The notes under the pieces: generated by a model
Database searches by the model: none
What the model was told of the DNA's origin: nothing
What the model saw: the letters and a program-made list of their open reading frames with translations, nothing else
Assembly (NCBI RefSeq): GCF_016462415.1
Contig: NZ_JAEMTF010000030.1
Span: 1-41,948 of the forward strand
Direction: 5' to 3'
From: Williamsia sp.
GTDB taxonomy: Bacteria; Actinomycetota; Actinomycetes; Mycobacteriales; Mycobacteriaceae
DNA: 41,948 nt
Program-made: the position numbers and the translations under genes
Part shown: piece after piece, positions 34,643-41,948 of the stretch
How positions within the stretch are numbered: position 1 is the stretch's first letter
Layout: every line of letters begins with the position of its first letter

Positions 34643-35911
34643 ATGGACAATTTGCCAGAGCAGTCAGACGCTTCCACCGAGCTGTCGATCGATGTTGAAG
34701 ACGATGGGCTCCTGGTCGTCGGGACTCCGGAGATGATTGATGGCTACATCGCTCGGCTCCGGCAAGTGACCAAAAACGAGGTGTCGAACTCCGCGGTTTC
34801 GAGGAGCGACATGGGAATGGTGGCTGGCGTAGCGGCGGGAGTAGCCAACGCAGCCGCCCAACATGGGCGGTACGTGAAGGTTTCGAAGCAAAGCATGGAC
34901 CTGGCGCGCGCCGGAAAGTTGGTTCCTGCCGGCGGGGGTTACTTCCGCATGACTACCGTTGGAGCGGGGAACAAATTTAGCGGCCAGATGGTCTGGAAAC
35001 CCGTGGTGGGTAGCCCCGCCCGTCTCGCATCCATTCAAATGATCGCCATTCAGATGGCTCTCACCACCGCGCTTGCTGATGTCCAGAAGGCGATCGCGAA
35101 AGTCGACGGTAAGGTCGACGACCTGCTTGCGTTGGCGAAAGCCCAGGTGATCGGCGACGTGGTCGGTAACCACAGTTATCTCAAGCGTCTGGCCTCTGAG
35201 GTACGTAACAACAACACCTTGCCGACATCGGACTGGGAATCTGTTGCGTCCCTGGGGCCAGAACTGGAGCGGGGACTTGAGAAGCTTCGTTCGTACCTGA
35301 CCGCCACCGTCTCCAAGCTGGACCCGAACGCGCCGCTCAAGGATCGCGCAGCTCAAGTGGACGCGGTGGTCACGACCAACAGGCTCGGCGAATCTCTTCA
35401 ACTGCTAGTCGTCGCCCAACAGACCTACTACTACTGGCAGCATCTACGGCTACGCCGCGTAATGGACAGCGAACCGAAAAACCGCGAGGTGGTCCACCAT
35501 TCGGTGCGCGCGATATTGACGAGGCAGGCGCGGCTCGACGCCGAACTGTGGTCGCAGCTGCACTCGCGACTCAATGGGTTTGACAAGGTCAAGCCGCTTG
35601 AGATTGCCCGCTTCTGGGATGTCGACCCGCTGACTACCGGCACAAAGACACTACAAGCCGAGCTCGAAGATTTTCGAAAGACCCGCGGTAGCCAGATGCT
35701 CGAGTGGGAGCAGAATCGCACACCCGGGGTCGGTGAGGCGCTTGACGAGCTCGGCGAGATAGCGGGACGAGCAGTTGGTGCCGGCGCAACCGTCGCGGCG
35801 GGCGGTCTGCGATCCCTTGCCAACATGATCAGTCGCTCCGGTTCCGAGAAGCCGGAGAAACAGTCCGCCGAGATTCCGCGCTCCGACGCCGGCAATTCAT
35901 CGTCAAACTAG
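34643..35911 (+). CDS. 422-aa protein of unknown function with glycine/alanine-rich segments
   Basis: Start set at ATG 34643; the earlier part of the frame is Arg/Ser-rich and looks non-coding. The protein begins MDNLPEQSDASTELSIDVED. Residues about 52-75 are Ala/Gly/Val-rich (MGMVAGVAAGVANAAAQHG), and so are residues about 375-395 near the C-terminus (AGRAVGAGATVAAGG). Between them is a long helical region (ALADVQKAIAKVDGKVDDLLALAKAQ) likely to form coiled coils. No enzyme motif is visible. The next gene starts 20 bases downstream, so the two form a unit. The architecture would suit a membrane-active or scaffold protein, but I do not recognise a family. Confidence 0.7.
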   Translation: MDNLPEQSDASTELSIDVEDDGLLVVGTPEMIDGYIARLRQVTKNEVSNSAVSRSDMGMVAGVAAGVANAAAQHGRYVKVSKQSMDLARAGKLVPAGGGYFRMTTVGAGNKFSGQMVWKPVVGSPARLASIQMIAIQMALTTALADVQKAIAKVDGKVDDLLALAKAQVIGDVVGNHSYLKRLASEVRNNNTLPTSDWESVASLGPELERGLEKLRSYLTATVSKLDPNAPLKDRAAQVDAVVTTNRLGESLQLLVVAQQTYYYWQHLRLRRVMDSEPKNREVVHHSVRAILTRQARLDAELWSQLHSRLNGFDKVKPLEIARFWDVDPLTTGTKTLQAELEDFRKTRGSQMLEWEQNRTPGVGEALDELGEIAGRAVGAGATVAAGGLRSLANMISRSGSEKPEKQSAEIPRSDAGNSSSN

Positions 35912-35930
35912 TGCAGTCCGGGGGTCAGGT

Positions 35931-36851
35931 GTGGTGATCGGGCGTGGTCGACGCCGGAGAGTCAAGGAATCGCCGTTCACAGCGCAGCCTCCCTCCCCGC
36001 TTCAGCAGGCCTCCGAAGAGCTGACCGAGCGGCGAGCCGCTCGAGCCCTGGCATGCGTAGCGATACGCGAATCGGTGCGTGTCTCGATCAAAACCGACGA
36101 CCGCCTGGCCGATGATGTCGTGCACTCACATCAGGCGCTGGCCCTGGACCTGTGGCGGGGTCAGGACTTCACGGACCGCAATCGCGGTCGCGCGTGGAGT
36201 TGGGTGCCGTTCTACGACGGCGAACTCGATGACACCCCGGACACAGCGGAATCGATAGCCGCTCGGATGAACCGCACCTACACGCTGTCAGGAGATGAGC
36301 AGTCAGACCGCGACGCCATGAAAGCGGACCCCGCGGGTCAGATTTCCTGGCTGTCCGGCGTACTCGCAGCGCGGATCCACACCTACCCCGTGTGGCAGGA
36401 CCGTTTCTTCGACGACCACGGCGTCCGCGTCGATCTAATCTCCGAGGTCACTTCGCTGACACAACGAGCGCTGAATCTGCGCGACAAGACCGACGTGCTC
36501 GGACCAGCACCGAAGGGGCATCTGCGTTCCGATGATGAGGTGGTCGCCGCCTACATCGAGAAGGCACGCGTACTCGACCGTGGCATGGACGCAGCACTGG
36601 AACGTCTGCAGTCGCTCGACCGCTATTGCGACATCGTCGCGGGCATCCAGCGTCGCAAGAACAAGTACGACTGGATGGAGCGCGCGAACAGCATCGACGA
36701 TCTCGAGCTGCTCATCGATGACGACCTCGACCGCCGACAGAGTGACAGCGTCCGCGAAGCCGGCACGATGTCGGAGATGCTCGCCGCGGTGTACCTGGAC
36801 ACGTTGACACCAATCACCGAGTCCCTGACGCTCGCGCCGGTCACCGAATGA
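35931..36851 (+). CDS. 306-aa protein of unknown function, partner of the 422-aa gene
   Basis: The frame opens with GTG 35931 (GTGGTG), 20 bases after the preceding stop, with GGGGGTCAGG just upstream. The product is acidic and mostly helical, with a basic first ten residues. Distinctive parts are DDVVHSHQALALDLWRGQD, SWVPFYDGELDD, AARIHTYPVWQDRFF and a charged C-terminal helix (DDLELLIDDDLDRRQSD). No transmembrane segment, signal peptide or nucleotide-binding motif is visible. I do not recognise the family. It ends next to a decayed transposase and is the last intact gene of the island. Confidence 0.7.
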   Translation: MVIGRGRRRRVKESPFTAQPPSPLQQASEELTERRAARALACVAIRESVRVSIKTDDRLADDVVHSHQALALDLWRGQDFTDRNRGRAWSWVPFYDGELDDTPDTAESIAARMNRTYTLSGDEQSDRDAMKADPAGQISWLSGVLAARIHTYPVWQDRFFDDHGVRVDLISEVTSLTQRALNLRDKTDVLGPAPKGHLRSDDEVVAAYIEKARVLDRGMDAALERLQSLDRYCDIVAGIQRRKNKYDWMERANSIDDLELLIDDDLDRRQSDSVREAGTMSEMLAAVYLDTLTPITESLTLAPVTE

Positions 36852-37071
36852 TGCAGCAGGGCATACTTTTACGGTGCTGGCTTTAGTTTCCTTGGTAGTT
36901 CCGCCGAAACAGCTACCGGGCTGTGTGGAGTCCGGACTGTAGTTGTAGCGATATTTCGTCGGTTCTTTAGGACGATCCCGGACCCACTGCACCGTCGAAA
37001 GTTCGACCGCAAAAGTGGTCACGATCTGCACATCGTCATCCAGCACCGAAACCTAAACCACGGCAGTCGAC
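36852..37071. other. Non-coding stretch before the transposase remnant
   Basis: This stretch has lower GC and no gene on either strand that I would support. A minus-strand frame covers it but continues through the antisense of the 306-aa gene. It may be the upstream, unrecognisable part of the decayed insertion sequence that follows. Confidence 0.5.
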
Positions 37072-37249
37072 TCGGTCGGCAGCGCCGGCGGGTGCCCGGC
37101 ACGGTTCGATGCGTAGGACTACAAGGGCCGCAACGCCGTTGAACACAGCTTCCACCGATAGAACAATGGCACCCGATACACGAACAAAACCTCAACTCCA
37201 TGGCGGCGTCGTCCTGCGCGCCATCATCACCTGGCTCGCACGGTCATGA
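37072..37249 (+). pseudogene. Decayed C-terminus of an IS5-family-like transposase
   Basis: Reading the plus strand from 37072 gives GSAGGCPARFDA, a stop, DYKGRNAVEHSFHR, another stop, then after a frame change HGGVVLRAIITWLAR and a final TGA at 37247-37249. Intact IS5-type transposases end with a similar series (RGGRPPAFD, DYKxRNxVER, FxxLKQWR, ALTYRGGVVLAAI.TWL), including the conserved Glu within VEH/VER. Two in-frame stops and a frameshift show the gene is dead. No matching terminal inverted repeats were found. It lies exactly between the last defence-type gene and the secreted-protein genes, marking the probable edge of the island. Confidence 0.68.
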
Positions 37250-37299
37250 GACACGCCCTGCGCGGAGTAATCAGATTTGTCAGCAACAGACCCGAATCG

Positions 37300-37881
37300 T
37301 CACCAGCCGAGTTTGGTGAGAACCTTCGAGACGACCGGAAGCGTCGGCTTGCAAGGATCTTGCCCACCGAGTTTCGACTTGTCGGCCTCGTAGCTGATGT
37401 CGAGGAAGTAGGTCGCGGGCACCTTGGGGCCGAAGACCACCGCGTCGCACACTGACGCGCCACTCGTCGTCCGATACATCTTCGACCCGTTCACATCGAA
37501 AGACACGTCGGCGAACTCGGCATTGTCCTCGCGTTTGCTCCCGCCGGACTCCTTGTCCAAGAAAACGCTGAAGTCATTTCGAGCGCCCGAAACAGGCCAC
37601 CGGCACCCCGCAAGACCATTCGTATTCGCCGCCTCCGGCTTTCCGCTGGTCCTTGAATAGACCAGCGGTGCGACATCAGCCGTGCTCAACAACCCGCACA
37701 TCTCTTCGCCGGTCAGCGTGGTCGGAGACACCGGGGTCGCAGGCCGCGTCGCCGTGGTGGTGGCGCTCGACGGCGTCGGCGAACCCTTGTCGTCGCTCCC
37801 GCATGCTGTCAGCCCGAGACACAGAACTACCGCGAGTCCGGTGAGTGAACCCCTGCTCACACGCTTGATGGCGCTTTCCAT
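37300..37881 (-). CDS. DUF3558-like lipoprotein
   Basis: ATG 37881 is favoured because AAGGGG lies about nine bases upstream; in-frame ATGs at 37911 and 37905 are less likely. The product has 193 residues. A lipoprotein signal peptide is clear: basic start, hydrophobic SLTGLAVVLCLGL and lipobox LTAC followed by GSDD. A Ser/Thr/Pro-rich linker leads to the globular part (LTGEEMCGLLSTADVAPLV, GCRWPV, VCDAVVFGP, LDISYEA), which looks like DUF3558, common in mycolic-acid bacteria. It should be anchored to the outer face of the cytoplasmic membrane. Function of the family is unknown. It lies 42 bp downstream of the next gene on the same strand, probably in one operon. Confidence 0.85.
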   Translation of the reverse strand: MESAIKRVSRGSLTGLAVVLCLGLTACGSDDKGSPTPSSATTTATRPATPVSPTTLTGEEMCGLLSTADVAPLVYSRTSGKPEAANTNGLAGCRWPVSGARNDFSVFLDKESGGSKREDNAEFADVSFDVNGSKMYRTTSGASVCDAVVFGPKVPATYFLDISYEADKSKLGGQDPCKPTLPVVSKVLTKLGW

Positions 37882-37923
37882 TGCGTCAACCCCTTCGTTG
37901 CTCATCGACATCGATTCGATCCG

Positions 37924-38562
37924 CTACTCGAGACCGTCTGCGACAACTGACGCCAATCGGCAGAATTCGTCAGGTATCGGCTCCTCAGGCCGATCGAGTG
38001 AGACTGTGAGCACGCCAACCGCATTGCTGCCCTGCACATAAGCGCTCACCGACGTTGAATCCGATTGCTCTGCTGCGGCACTCAGCCGGGTCGTTGCGCG
38101 AACCACCACCACATCGCCCGGACATCCGGCCGGCGTGCTCACGATCGACGAGATCGATTCAAGAGACTCGGTATCCGTCTGCTGTCGGTACGACGAACAG
38201 CGGCGCACGACGGCGTCTGTGTCGGAGACTGATTCGCCACCGGTGATGACCGACTGGGCGAACGTGGGCGCGCCATCCTTCGTGGCGAGGACACCCACGG
38301 TGGCCGAGCGCAGCTGCCGTCCCGCCTGCTCGGCGACGATCGCCCCGCATTCGGTGGGTGTCGTCGTTCCCCCGATGCCCGACGGCGCAGTGTTCGGTAA
38401 CCGCGTCACTTTATACCCAGCCGGGAAGTCCTCGGCGGTGAGGAACGGGCCTTGAGCGCCGGAAGTGCGCTCGTCGCTGCGCACCCAGACCACGGCGGCG
38501 GCAATGGCGATAGCGACAACTGCCACAGCGATCAACGCGAACTTTGCCCGACGCCGCGTCAT
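37924..38562 (-). CDS. Single-pass membrane-anchored extracytoplasmic protein
   Basis: ATG 38562 has AGGAG six bases upstream, so the frame's earlier start at 38607 is rejected. The product has 212 residues: MTRRRAKF, a hydrophobic anchor (ALIAVAVVAIAIAAAVVWV), then about 180 residues outside. The outer part has four Cys (TECGAIV, VRRCSSY, PAGCPGD, EFCRLA) and a FLTAEDFPAGYKV start, similar to other small secreted actinobacterial proteins of unknown role. It is the first gene of an apparent two-gene unit with the DUF3558-like lipoprotein. Confidence 0.8.
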   Translation of the reverse strand: MTRRRAKFALIAVAVVAIAIAAAVVWVRSDERTSGAQGPFLTAEDFPAGYKVTRLPNTAPSGIGGTTTPTECGAIVAEQAGRQLRSATVGVLATKDGAPTFAQSVITGGESVSDTDAVVRRCSSYRQQTDTESLESISSIVSTPAGCPGDVVVVRATTRLSAAAEQSDSTSVSAYVQGSNAVGVLTVSLDRPEEPIPDEFCRLASVVADGLE

Positions 38563-38675
38563 CGCGTTCTCCTCTGTAGACACCGACGGCCACGTGGGCC
38601 GCGACATGCCGACGTCCGTCGACAGCTTCGCAATCGACGTTACCGACTCAGCGGGTTGACGCTGCCCTCGTCGGA

Positions 38676-38710
38676 GAACGGCCGTGCGAGAATCGCGGCA
38701 TGCTCACCTG
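38676..38710. repeat. Direct repeat copy 1, upstream and start region of the 38700 gene
   Basis: A 24-base stretch, 38683-38706, is identical to 39451-39474, and similarity continues on both sides. Inside lies an imperfect dyad, GAGAAT-CGCGGC-ATGCTC. In this copy the dyad includes the ATG at 38700. It may be an operator or promoter element shared by the two genes. Confidence 0.7.
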
Positions 38711-39365
38711 CCGGGGTCGCGTCATCGACGTCGAACCGACGATCGACTCGCTCGACGACGTCGCCGATGCCAGACACACAGTCGCGCGGCGCGCGATCAG
38801 TCGCGTTCGCACGGGCGCGATGATGGCGGTGGTGTTGACGTCGCTGACGATGGCCGCGGCCTGCAGCTCCGATAAGCCTCGACCGCTGCCCAACACCGAC
38901 GACGAGGTGTCGTCGAATGAGCCGATCACCGCCGAGCAGGCAACGTCAGTCCGCGACAAGGGCCGCGCAATGGCGCTGGACTATGTAGACCGACTGCCCG
39001 CGAACGACAGCGACATCGACGGGGAGATGTCCACGGAACGATGGGCCGACTGCACCGCGAAGCAGAAATTCGGGTTCCATCCCACTCTGAACGGGGTGCA
39101 GTACTCGGCAACGGTGTACGTGAACAGCCCTCCCCTGTCCGTCGAACAGGTGCAGGCGCGCTTCCGCGGGACACCGATCCAGTGGGATGCCGACGACGGC
39201 CAGGAGGGGACCAGCGGCGTCTTCTCGGTGACCGTCAACGGGACACGGCAACCCATCGCGATCAAAGTGTCCTCGCCGTGTTACTTCTTCGCCGACGTCG
39301 ACGGGATCGACCCGGGCGCCAAACAAGCGGTCACGGGGTTCAGTGCTCGCAGATGGTTCGAGTGA
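38700..39365 (+). CDS. Putative lipoprotein of unknown function
   Basis: The frame opens at ATG 38700, with 221 residues. A lipoprotein signal lies at residues about 27-55: basic VARRAISRVRTGA, hydrophobic MMAVVLTSLTM, and lipobox AAAC followed by SSDKP. Translation may therefore start inside the frame, closer to that signal; ATG 38820 would remove the basic part. The mature part has ALDYVDRLPAND, WADCTAKQKFGFHPTLNGVQYSATV and SPCYFFADVD. I do not recognise the family. The promoter-proximal sequence is duplicated in front of the next gene, suggesting joint regulation. Confidence 0.7.
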   Translation: MLTCRGRVIDVEPTIDSLDDVADARHTVARRAISRVRTGAMMAVVLTSLTMAAACSSDKPRPLPNTDDEVSSNEPITAEQATSVRDKGRAMALDYVDRLPANDSDIDGEMSTERWADCTAKQKFGFHPTLNGVQYSATVYVNSPPLSVEQVQARFRGTPIQWDADDGQEGTSGVFSVTVNGTRQPIAIKVSSPCYFFADVDGIDPGAKQAVTGFSARRWFE

Positions 39366-39443
39366 CGGGCGTCGACGCCGGTTGAGGCCTCGGGATCTGT
39401 GGAGCACCGCAGACTGCGGCGGTCGACGGCACCGACTCCTCCC

Positions 39444-39478
39444 GAACGAACGTGCGAGAATCGCGGCATGCTCATGTG
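39444..39478. repeat. Direct repeat copy 2, upstream of the DUF1023 hydrolase
   Basis: This is the second copy of the element at 38676-38710. The ATG inside it (39469) opens only a 15-codon frame that ends at 39516, overlapping the start of the hydrolase gene at 39503. Whether that mini-frame is translated cannot be told from sequence. Confidence 0.7.
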
Positions 39479-39502
39479 CCGGATTTGGGGAGTTCGCAAC
39501 TC

Positions 39503-41320
39503 ATGCCGACCATAAACATCCCCGCGCTGCCGTCCCCCACCACTCGGGTGGAGGGATCCCCCGCCGACGCCGAGGCCATGGCGACCCGGGCATCGCGCGC
39601 GGCTAATGCCGTCGAGGGACAGCAGGACTTTGCCACCGGTAGCGCGGTGTCCGGTGTCGGCGACGGCGGCAACACCTGGTCGGGCAAGGGTGCGACCGCC
39701 TATCGCGGCGCGATCGCACCCTTCGCGTCGGAGACCTCGACGGCGTACACCGGCCTCTCGCGCGGCGCGAAAGCGATGCGCGCCTACGCAGACGAGCTGG
39801 AAACCCTGAAGTCGACTCGCCGTCAGCTCGACTCCCGACGTGACGAACTCGCGCGCTCCATCTCGCTGTTCGACGGCGAGGTCCGATCGTGGGAGGGCAA
39901 AGAGATCCCGGAATCCACCCTGGCCGACCTCCAGTCGCGCTCGGCCGATCTCGAGCGACAGGTGCAGACCTTCAGCTCCGACAACGACGCCCTGAAGACC
40001 AAGACCGAGGCCAACGAACGTTCTTTCGTCACCGCGCTGGGGGCGGTGGCGGGAACTGCGGCGTCGGGCCGATCGCTGACCGCGAGCGGGTACAACCCCT
40101 CCGACCTCGTGCGATCGGGGCTGGACAAGATCCACCGCGGCGCCCACACCGAGGACCTCGAGCGGATGAACCCGTCGCAGCGTGCGCAGTGGTGGGACGC
40201 CCTCGATCCCGCCGAGAAAGAGGCTGCGCTGCAGGAGTTCCCCGAGTACCTCGGCAACGGCGACGGGCTGCCCGCCACGGTGCGCAACGAGGCGAACCTG
40301 CAGAACCTCGATCGCGACATCGCCCAGTCGACTGCGGCGACGTCCATCCCCAACAAGCCCGACGTCTACGGTGACGCCACGCGCCGGTTGGAGAAAGCGG
40401 AGCAGGTCCGCTCCGCCCTGCTCAAGGCCGAGGGTGATCATCCCGGGGTGCCGATCCAGTTGTACGGCTACGACTCCGACGCGTTCGGCGGCGACGGGAA
40501 GGCCATCGTCTCCGTCGGTGACCTCGACACCGCGCATGACGTGGCGTGGAACGTGCCCGGCATGACGACCAACATCTCGAGCATCGGCGGCAACGTGGAA
40601 TCAGCAGGTCGGCTCTACGAGCAGGCGCGGGTATCCGGATCGAACTCCGCTGCCTCGGTCGCATGGATCGGTTACGACGCACCCAGTGACTCCGACATGG
40701 GTGCGGTGTCGGCGGCCGGCGCGGCGAAAGACGGCGGCAATCTCCTCGCCGCCGACATCGCCGGCTTCACCGCCGCACGCGACCAGGCGGACCTGGGTCA
40801 GGGAGCCGGCGCCTCAGATCATTTGAACCTCAACGTCATCGGTCACAGCTACGGGACGACCACCGTCGGGTGGGCCGGTGACGACGGTCGCCTCGCCGGA
40901 CAGGTCGACACCGTGACCCTCCTCGGTTCCCCCGGCACCGGCGGAGTCACCTCGGCCGGCGAATTCGGCATCGGGGAGAAGAACGTCTACGTCGGCGCCG
41001 CCGCCAACGATCTGGTCGGACACCTCGGTAGTCCGAGCTCGGAGGCCTCGTTCGGCCTGGGTGGCCTCGGTTCCGACCCGGCCACCACCCGATACGGCGC
41101 CGAGCGATTCCAGGCCGAGGGTGGCGACTCCACACTCGTCATCGGAAACCACAACAGCTACTACCAAGATGGGACAGAGTCACTGAAGAACCTCGGCAGG
41201 ATCGTCTCCGGAAACGGGGACGACATCTCCCACGAGGACCGCCGCAGCCTGTGGGATGTCATCGCGGGAGCCGCCTCCCGGACGGACAACTCGGTTGCGT
41301 CACGGATTGCGGGACAATGA
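39503..41320 (+). CDS. DUF1023 alpha/beta-hydrolase with ESX-like N-terminal helical domain
   Basis: ATG 39503 is preceded by GGGGAG, giving 605 residues; the frame upstream to 39452 lacks a better start. Residues about 1-200 resemble WXG100/ESX-associated helical domains: NTWSGKGATAYRGAI, then long amphipathic helices (TLKSTRRQLDSRRDELARSI). The C-terminal half is the DUF1023 hydrolase: PIQLYGYDSDAF, AHDVAWNVPGMTT, VAWIGYDAP, then NVIGHSYGTTTVG with the nucleophile Ser in GHSYG, followed by LLGSPGTGG. The likely acid and His are further on (VGAAANDLVG, NHNSYY). Such proteins are predicted secreted lipases or esterases; the substrate is unknown. The stop overlaps the next gene. Confidence 0.88.
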   Translation: MPTINIPALPSPTTRVEGSPADAEAMATRASRAANAVEGQQDFATGSAVSGVGDGGNTWSGKGATAYRGAIAPFASETSTAYTGLSRGAKAMRAYADELETLKSTRRQLDSRRDELARSISLFDGEVRSWEGKEIPESTLADLQSRSADLERQVQTFSSDNDALKTKTEANERSFVTALGAVAGTAASGRSLTASGYNPSDLVRSGLDKIHRGAHTEDLERMNPSQRAQWWDALDPAEKEAALQEFPEYLGNGDGLPATVRNEANLQNLDRDIAQSTAATSIPNKPDVYGDATRRLEKAEQVRSALLKAEGDHPGVPIQLYGYDSDAFGGDGKAIVSVGDLDTAHDVAWNVPGMTTNISSIGGNVESAGRLYEQARVSGSNSAASVAWIGYDAPSDSDMGAVSAAGAAKDGGNLLAADIAGFTAARDQADLGQGAGASDHLNLNVIGHSYGTTTVGWAGDDGRLAGQVDTVTLLGSPGTGGVTSAGEFGIGEKNVYVGAAANDLVGHLGSPSSEASFGLGGLGSDPATTRYGAERFQAEGGDSTLVIGNHNSYYQDGTESLKNLGRIVSGNGDDISHEDRRSLWDVIAGAASRTDNSVASRIAGQ

Positions 41321-41886
41321 ACTCCGACCCCAACGCCGACGCCACGTTCGTCGACAAGTTGCTGCGGCAGGCACAGAACGCGCTCGGCGACGACCCGCGG
41401 ATCCGCTTCGCTCACGTCCGTCACAGCGGTCCCCCGCCGGCCGAACTATTCGCCCCTGCGCCGCGACCCCAGGGACGCGCTGTCCGCTCGGCGTGGTCGC
41501 AAACGCGTTCGCTGGCAGAGCTTCTCCGCGATCTCTGGGAGCACGCATGGCTCCCCCACCCACCGGCCACCGTCGGTGTTCGATACGTCGACGATGGATC
41601 GGGTATCCGTGTAAAAGTCGTCGCGTCTGCCACGTCCGTCGAGCAACCAAGGGTCGAGACCGTGGGTGACCGACTCCTGGTTCGGGGGTTCATCCCGGAC
41701 GACGCGTTACCGGGAGAAGGATTCGCCGCGACTGGTGGGCGCCACAGGATTGTCGTCGCCGTTGCGGGCGGCGAGGTGTCGGTAACCCTGTCGACGATCC
41801 TCGACAACGACGCCGAGCTCACCCTCAACGCCCTCGCCGCACTGCCCACCGAAATATCGACAACACCCGACCGCCCGAAGGAGTGA
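41317..41886 (+). CDS. 189-aa protein of unknown function, coupled to the hydrolase
   Basis: ATG 41317 overlaps the hydrolase stop (ATGA), so the earlier frame start is rejected. The product begins MNSDPNADATFVDKLLRQAQ. It has no signal peptide or transmembrane segment. The first part is helical, with a Pro-rich linker (PAPRPQG); the rest looks like beta strands (ATVGVRYVDDGSGIRVKVV, HRIVVAVAGGEVSVTLS). In actinobacteria small genes of this sort follow DUF1023 hydrolases and may encode accessory or immunity-like partners; this is inferred from gene order. Confidence 0.75.
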   Translation: MNSDPNADATFVDKLLRQAQNALGDDPRIRFAHVRHSGPPPAELFAPAPRPQGRAVRSAWSQTRSLAELLRDLWEHAWLPHPPATVGVRYVDDGSGIRVKVVASATSVEQPRVETVGDRLLVRGFIPDDALPGEGFAATGGRHRIVVAVAGGEVSVTLSTILDNDAELTLNALAALPTEISTTPDRPKE

Positions 41887-41889
41887 CCG

Positions 41890-41948
41890 ATGCACATCGA
41901 CAAGGGCCGGGTCCACACCATCGCCAAGAAGTGGGAAGAGTGCCACTC
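41890..41948 (+). CDS. Start of a further gene, cut by the window end
   Basis: ATG 41890 follows the previous stop by three bases, with GAAGGAG about nine bases upstream across that stop. Only the first 19 codons are visible, starting MHIDKGRVHTIAKKWEECH. The amphipathic helical start would suit a small ESX-type secreted helical protein, but there is too little sequence to name it. Confidence 0.6.
   Translation, partial: MHIDKGRVHTIAKKWEECH

Noticed and set aside
36435-37046. A 203-codon minus-strand frame
   Set aside because: Most of it is antisense to the 306-aa gene. The remaining 60 codons have no domain or ribosome site.
39281-40537. A 418-codon minus-strand frame opposite the DUF1023 hydrolase
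   Set aside because: It covers the antisense of a well-supported gene and has no domain.

Overview
The window is high-GC actinobacterial DNA. GTG starts are frequent, several genes look leaderless, and the right-hand end carries gene types common in mycolic-acid-containing Mycobacteriales: a DUF3558-like lipoprotein, single-pass anchored secreted proteins and a DUF1023 alpha/beta-hydrolase with an ESX-like N-terminus. A Gordonia/Rhodococcus/Mycobacterium relative is my inference. No rRNA, tRNA or CRISPR array was seen.

Positions 1 to about 37.25 kb read as one large defence island. (a) 1-7.4 kb: the 3' end of a DUF3427 helicase-type gene, a DUF2510 protein and a giant DUF4011 SF1 helicase carrying a Vsr-like (MTES_1575) nuclease and DUF3320. 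(b) 7.4-15.2 kb: a leaderless XRE regulator with a glycine-rich membrane hairpin. Divergent from it is a candidate operon: a 67-aa ORF, a Gre-factor/uracil-DNA-glycosylase fusion, a RecB-like PD-(D/E)XK nuclease and a Upf1-like SF1 helicase. (c) 15.2-26.5 kb: two tandem paralogous type ISP restriction-modification enzymes of about 1640 aa, the second overlapping an mrr gene. (d) 26.8-28.4 kb, minus strand: a winged-helix/PD-(D/E)XK protein followed by a second uracil-DNA-glycosylase-like gene. (e) 28.5-33.4 kb: McrB and McrC on the minus strand, convergent with a GIY-YIG nuclease carrying a domain normally found in long McrB proteins. (f) 33.4-37.25 kb: the stump of a DUF2075-type helicase, a two-gene minus-strand unit with a possible PUA-like fold, two unknown plus-strand genes and a decayed IS5-like transposase tail.

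From 37.3 kb onward the DNA looks like ordinary chromosome: two secreted or lipid-anchored proteins, another lipoprotein, the DUF1023 hydrolase, a coupled 189-aa gene and the start of one more gene.

Taken together, the island pairs conventional restriction of unmodified DNA (type ISP) with several devices expected to act on modified DNA (McrBC, Mrr, the GIY-YIG/reader protein and two UDG-superfamily proteins). The most original item is the Gre-UDG fusion with its nuclease and helicase partners, which suggests base excision linked to RNA polymerase. That functional link is inference. The domain assignments come from reading motifs by eye.
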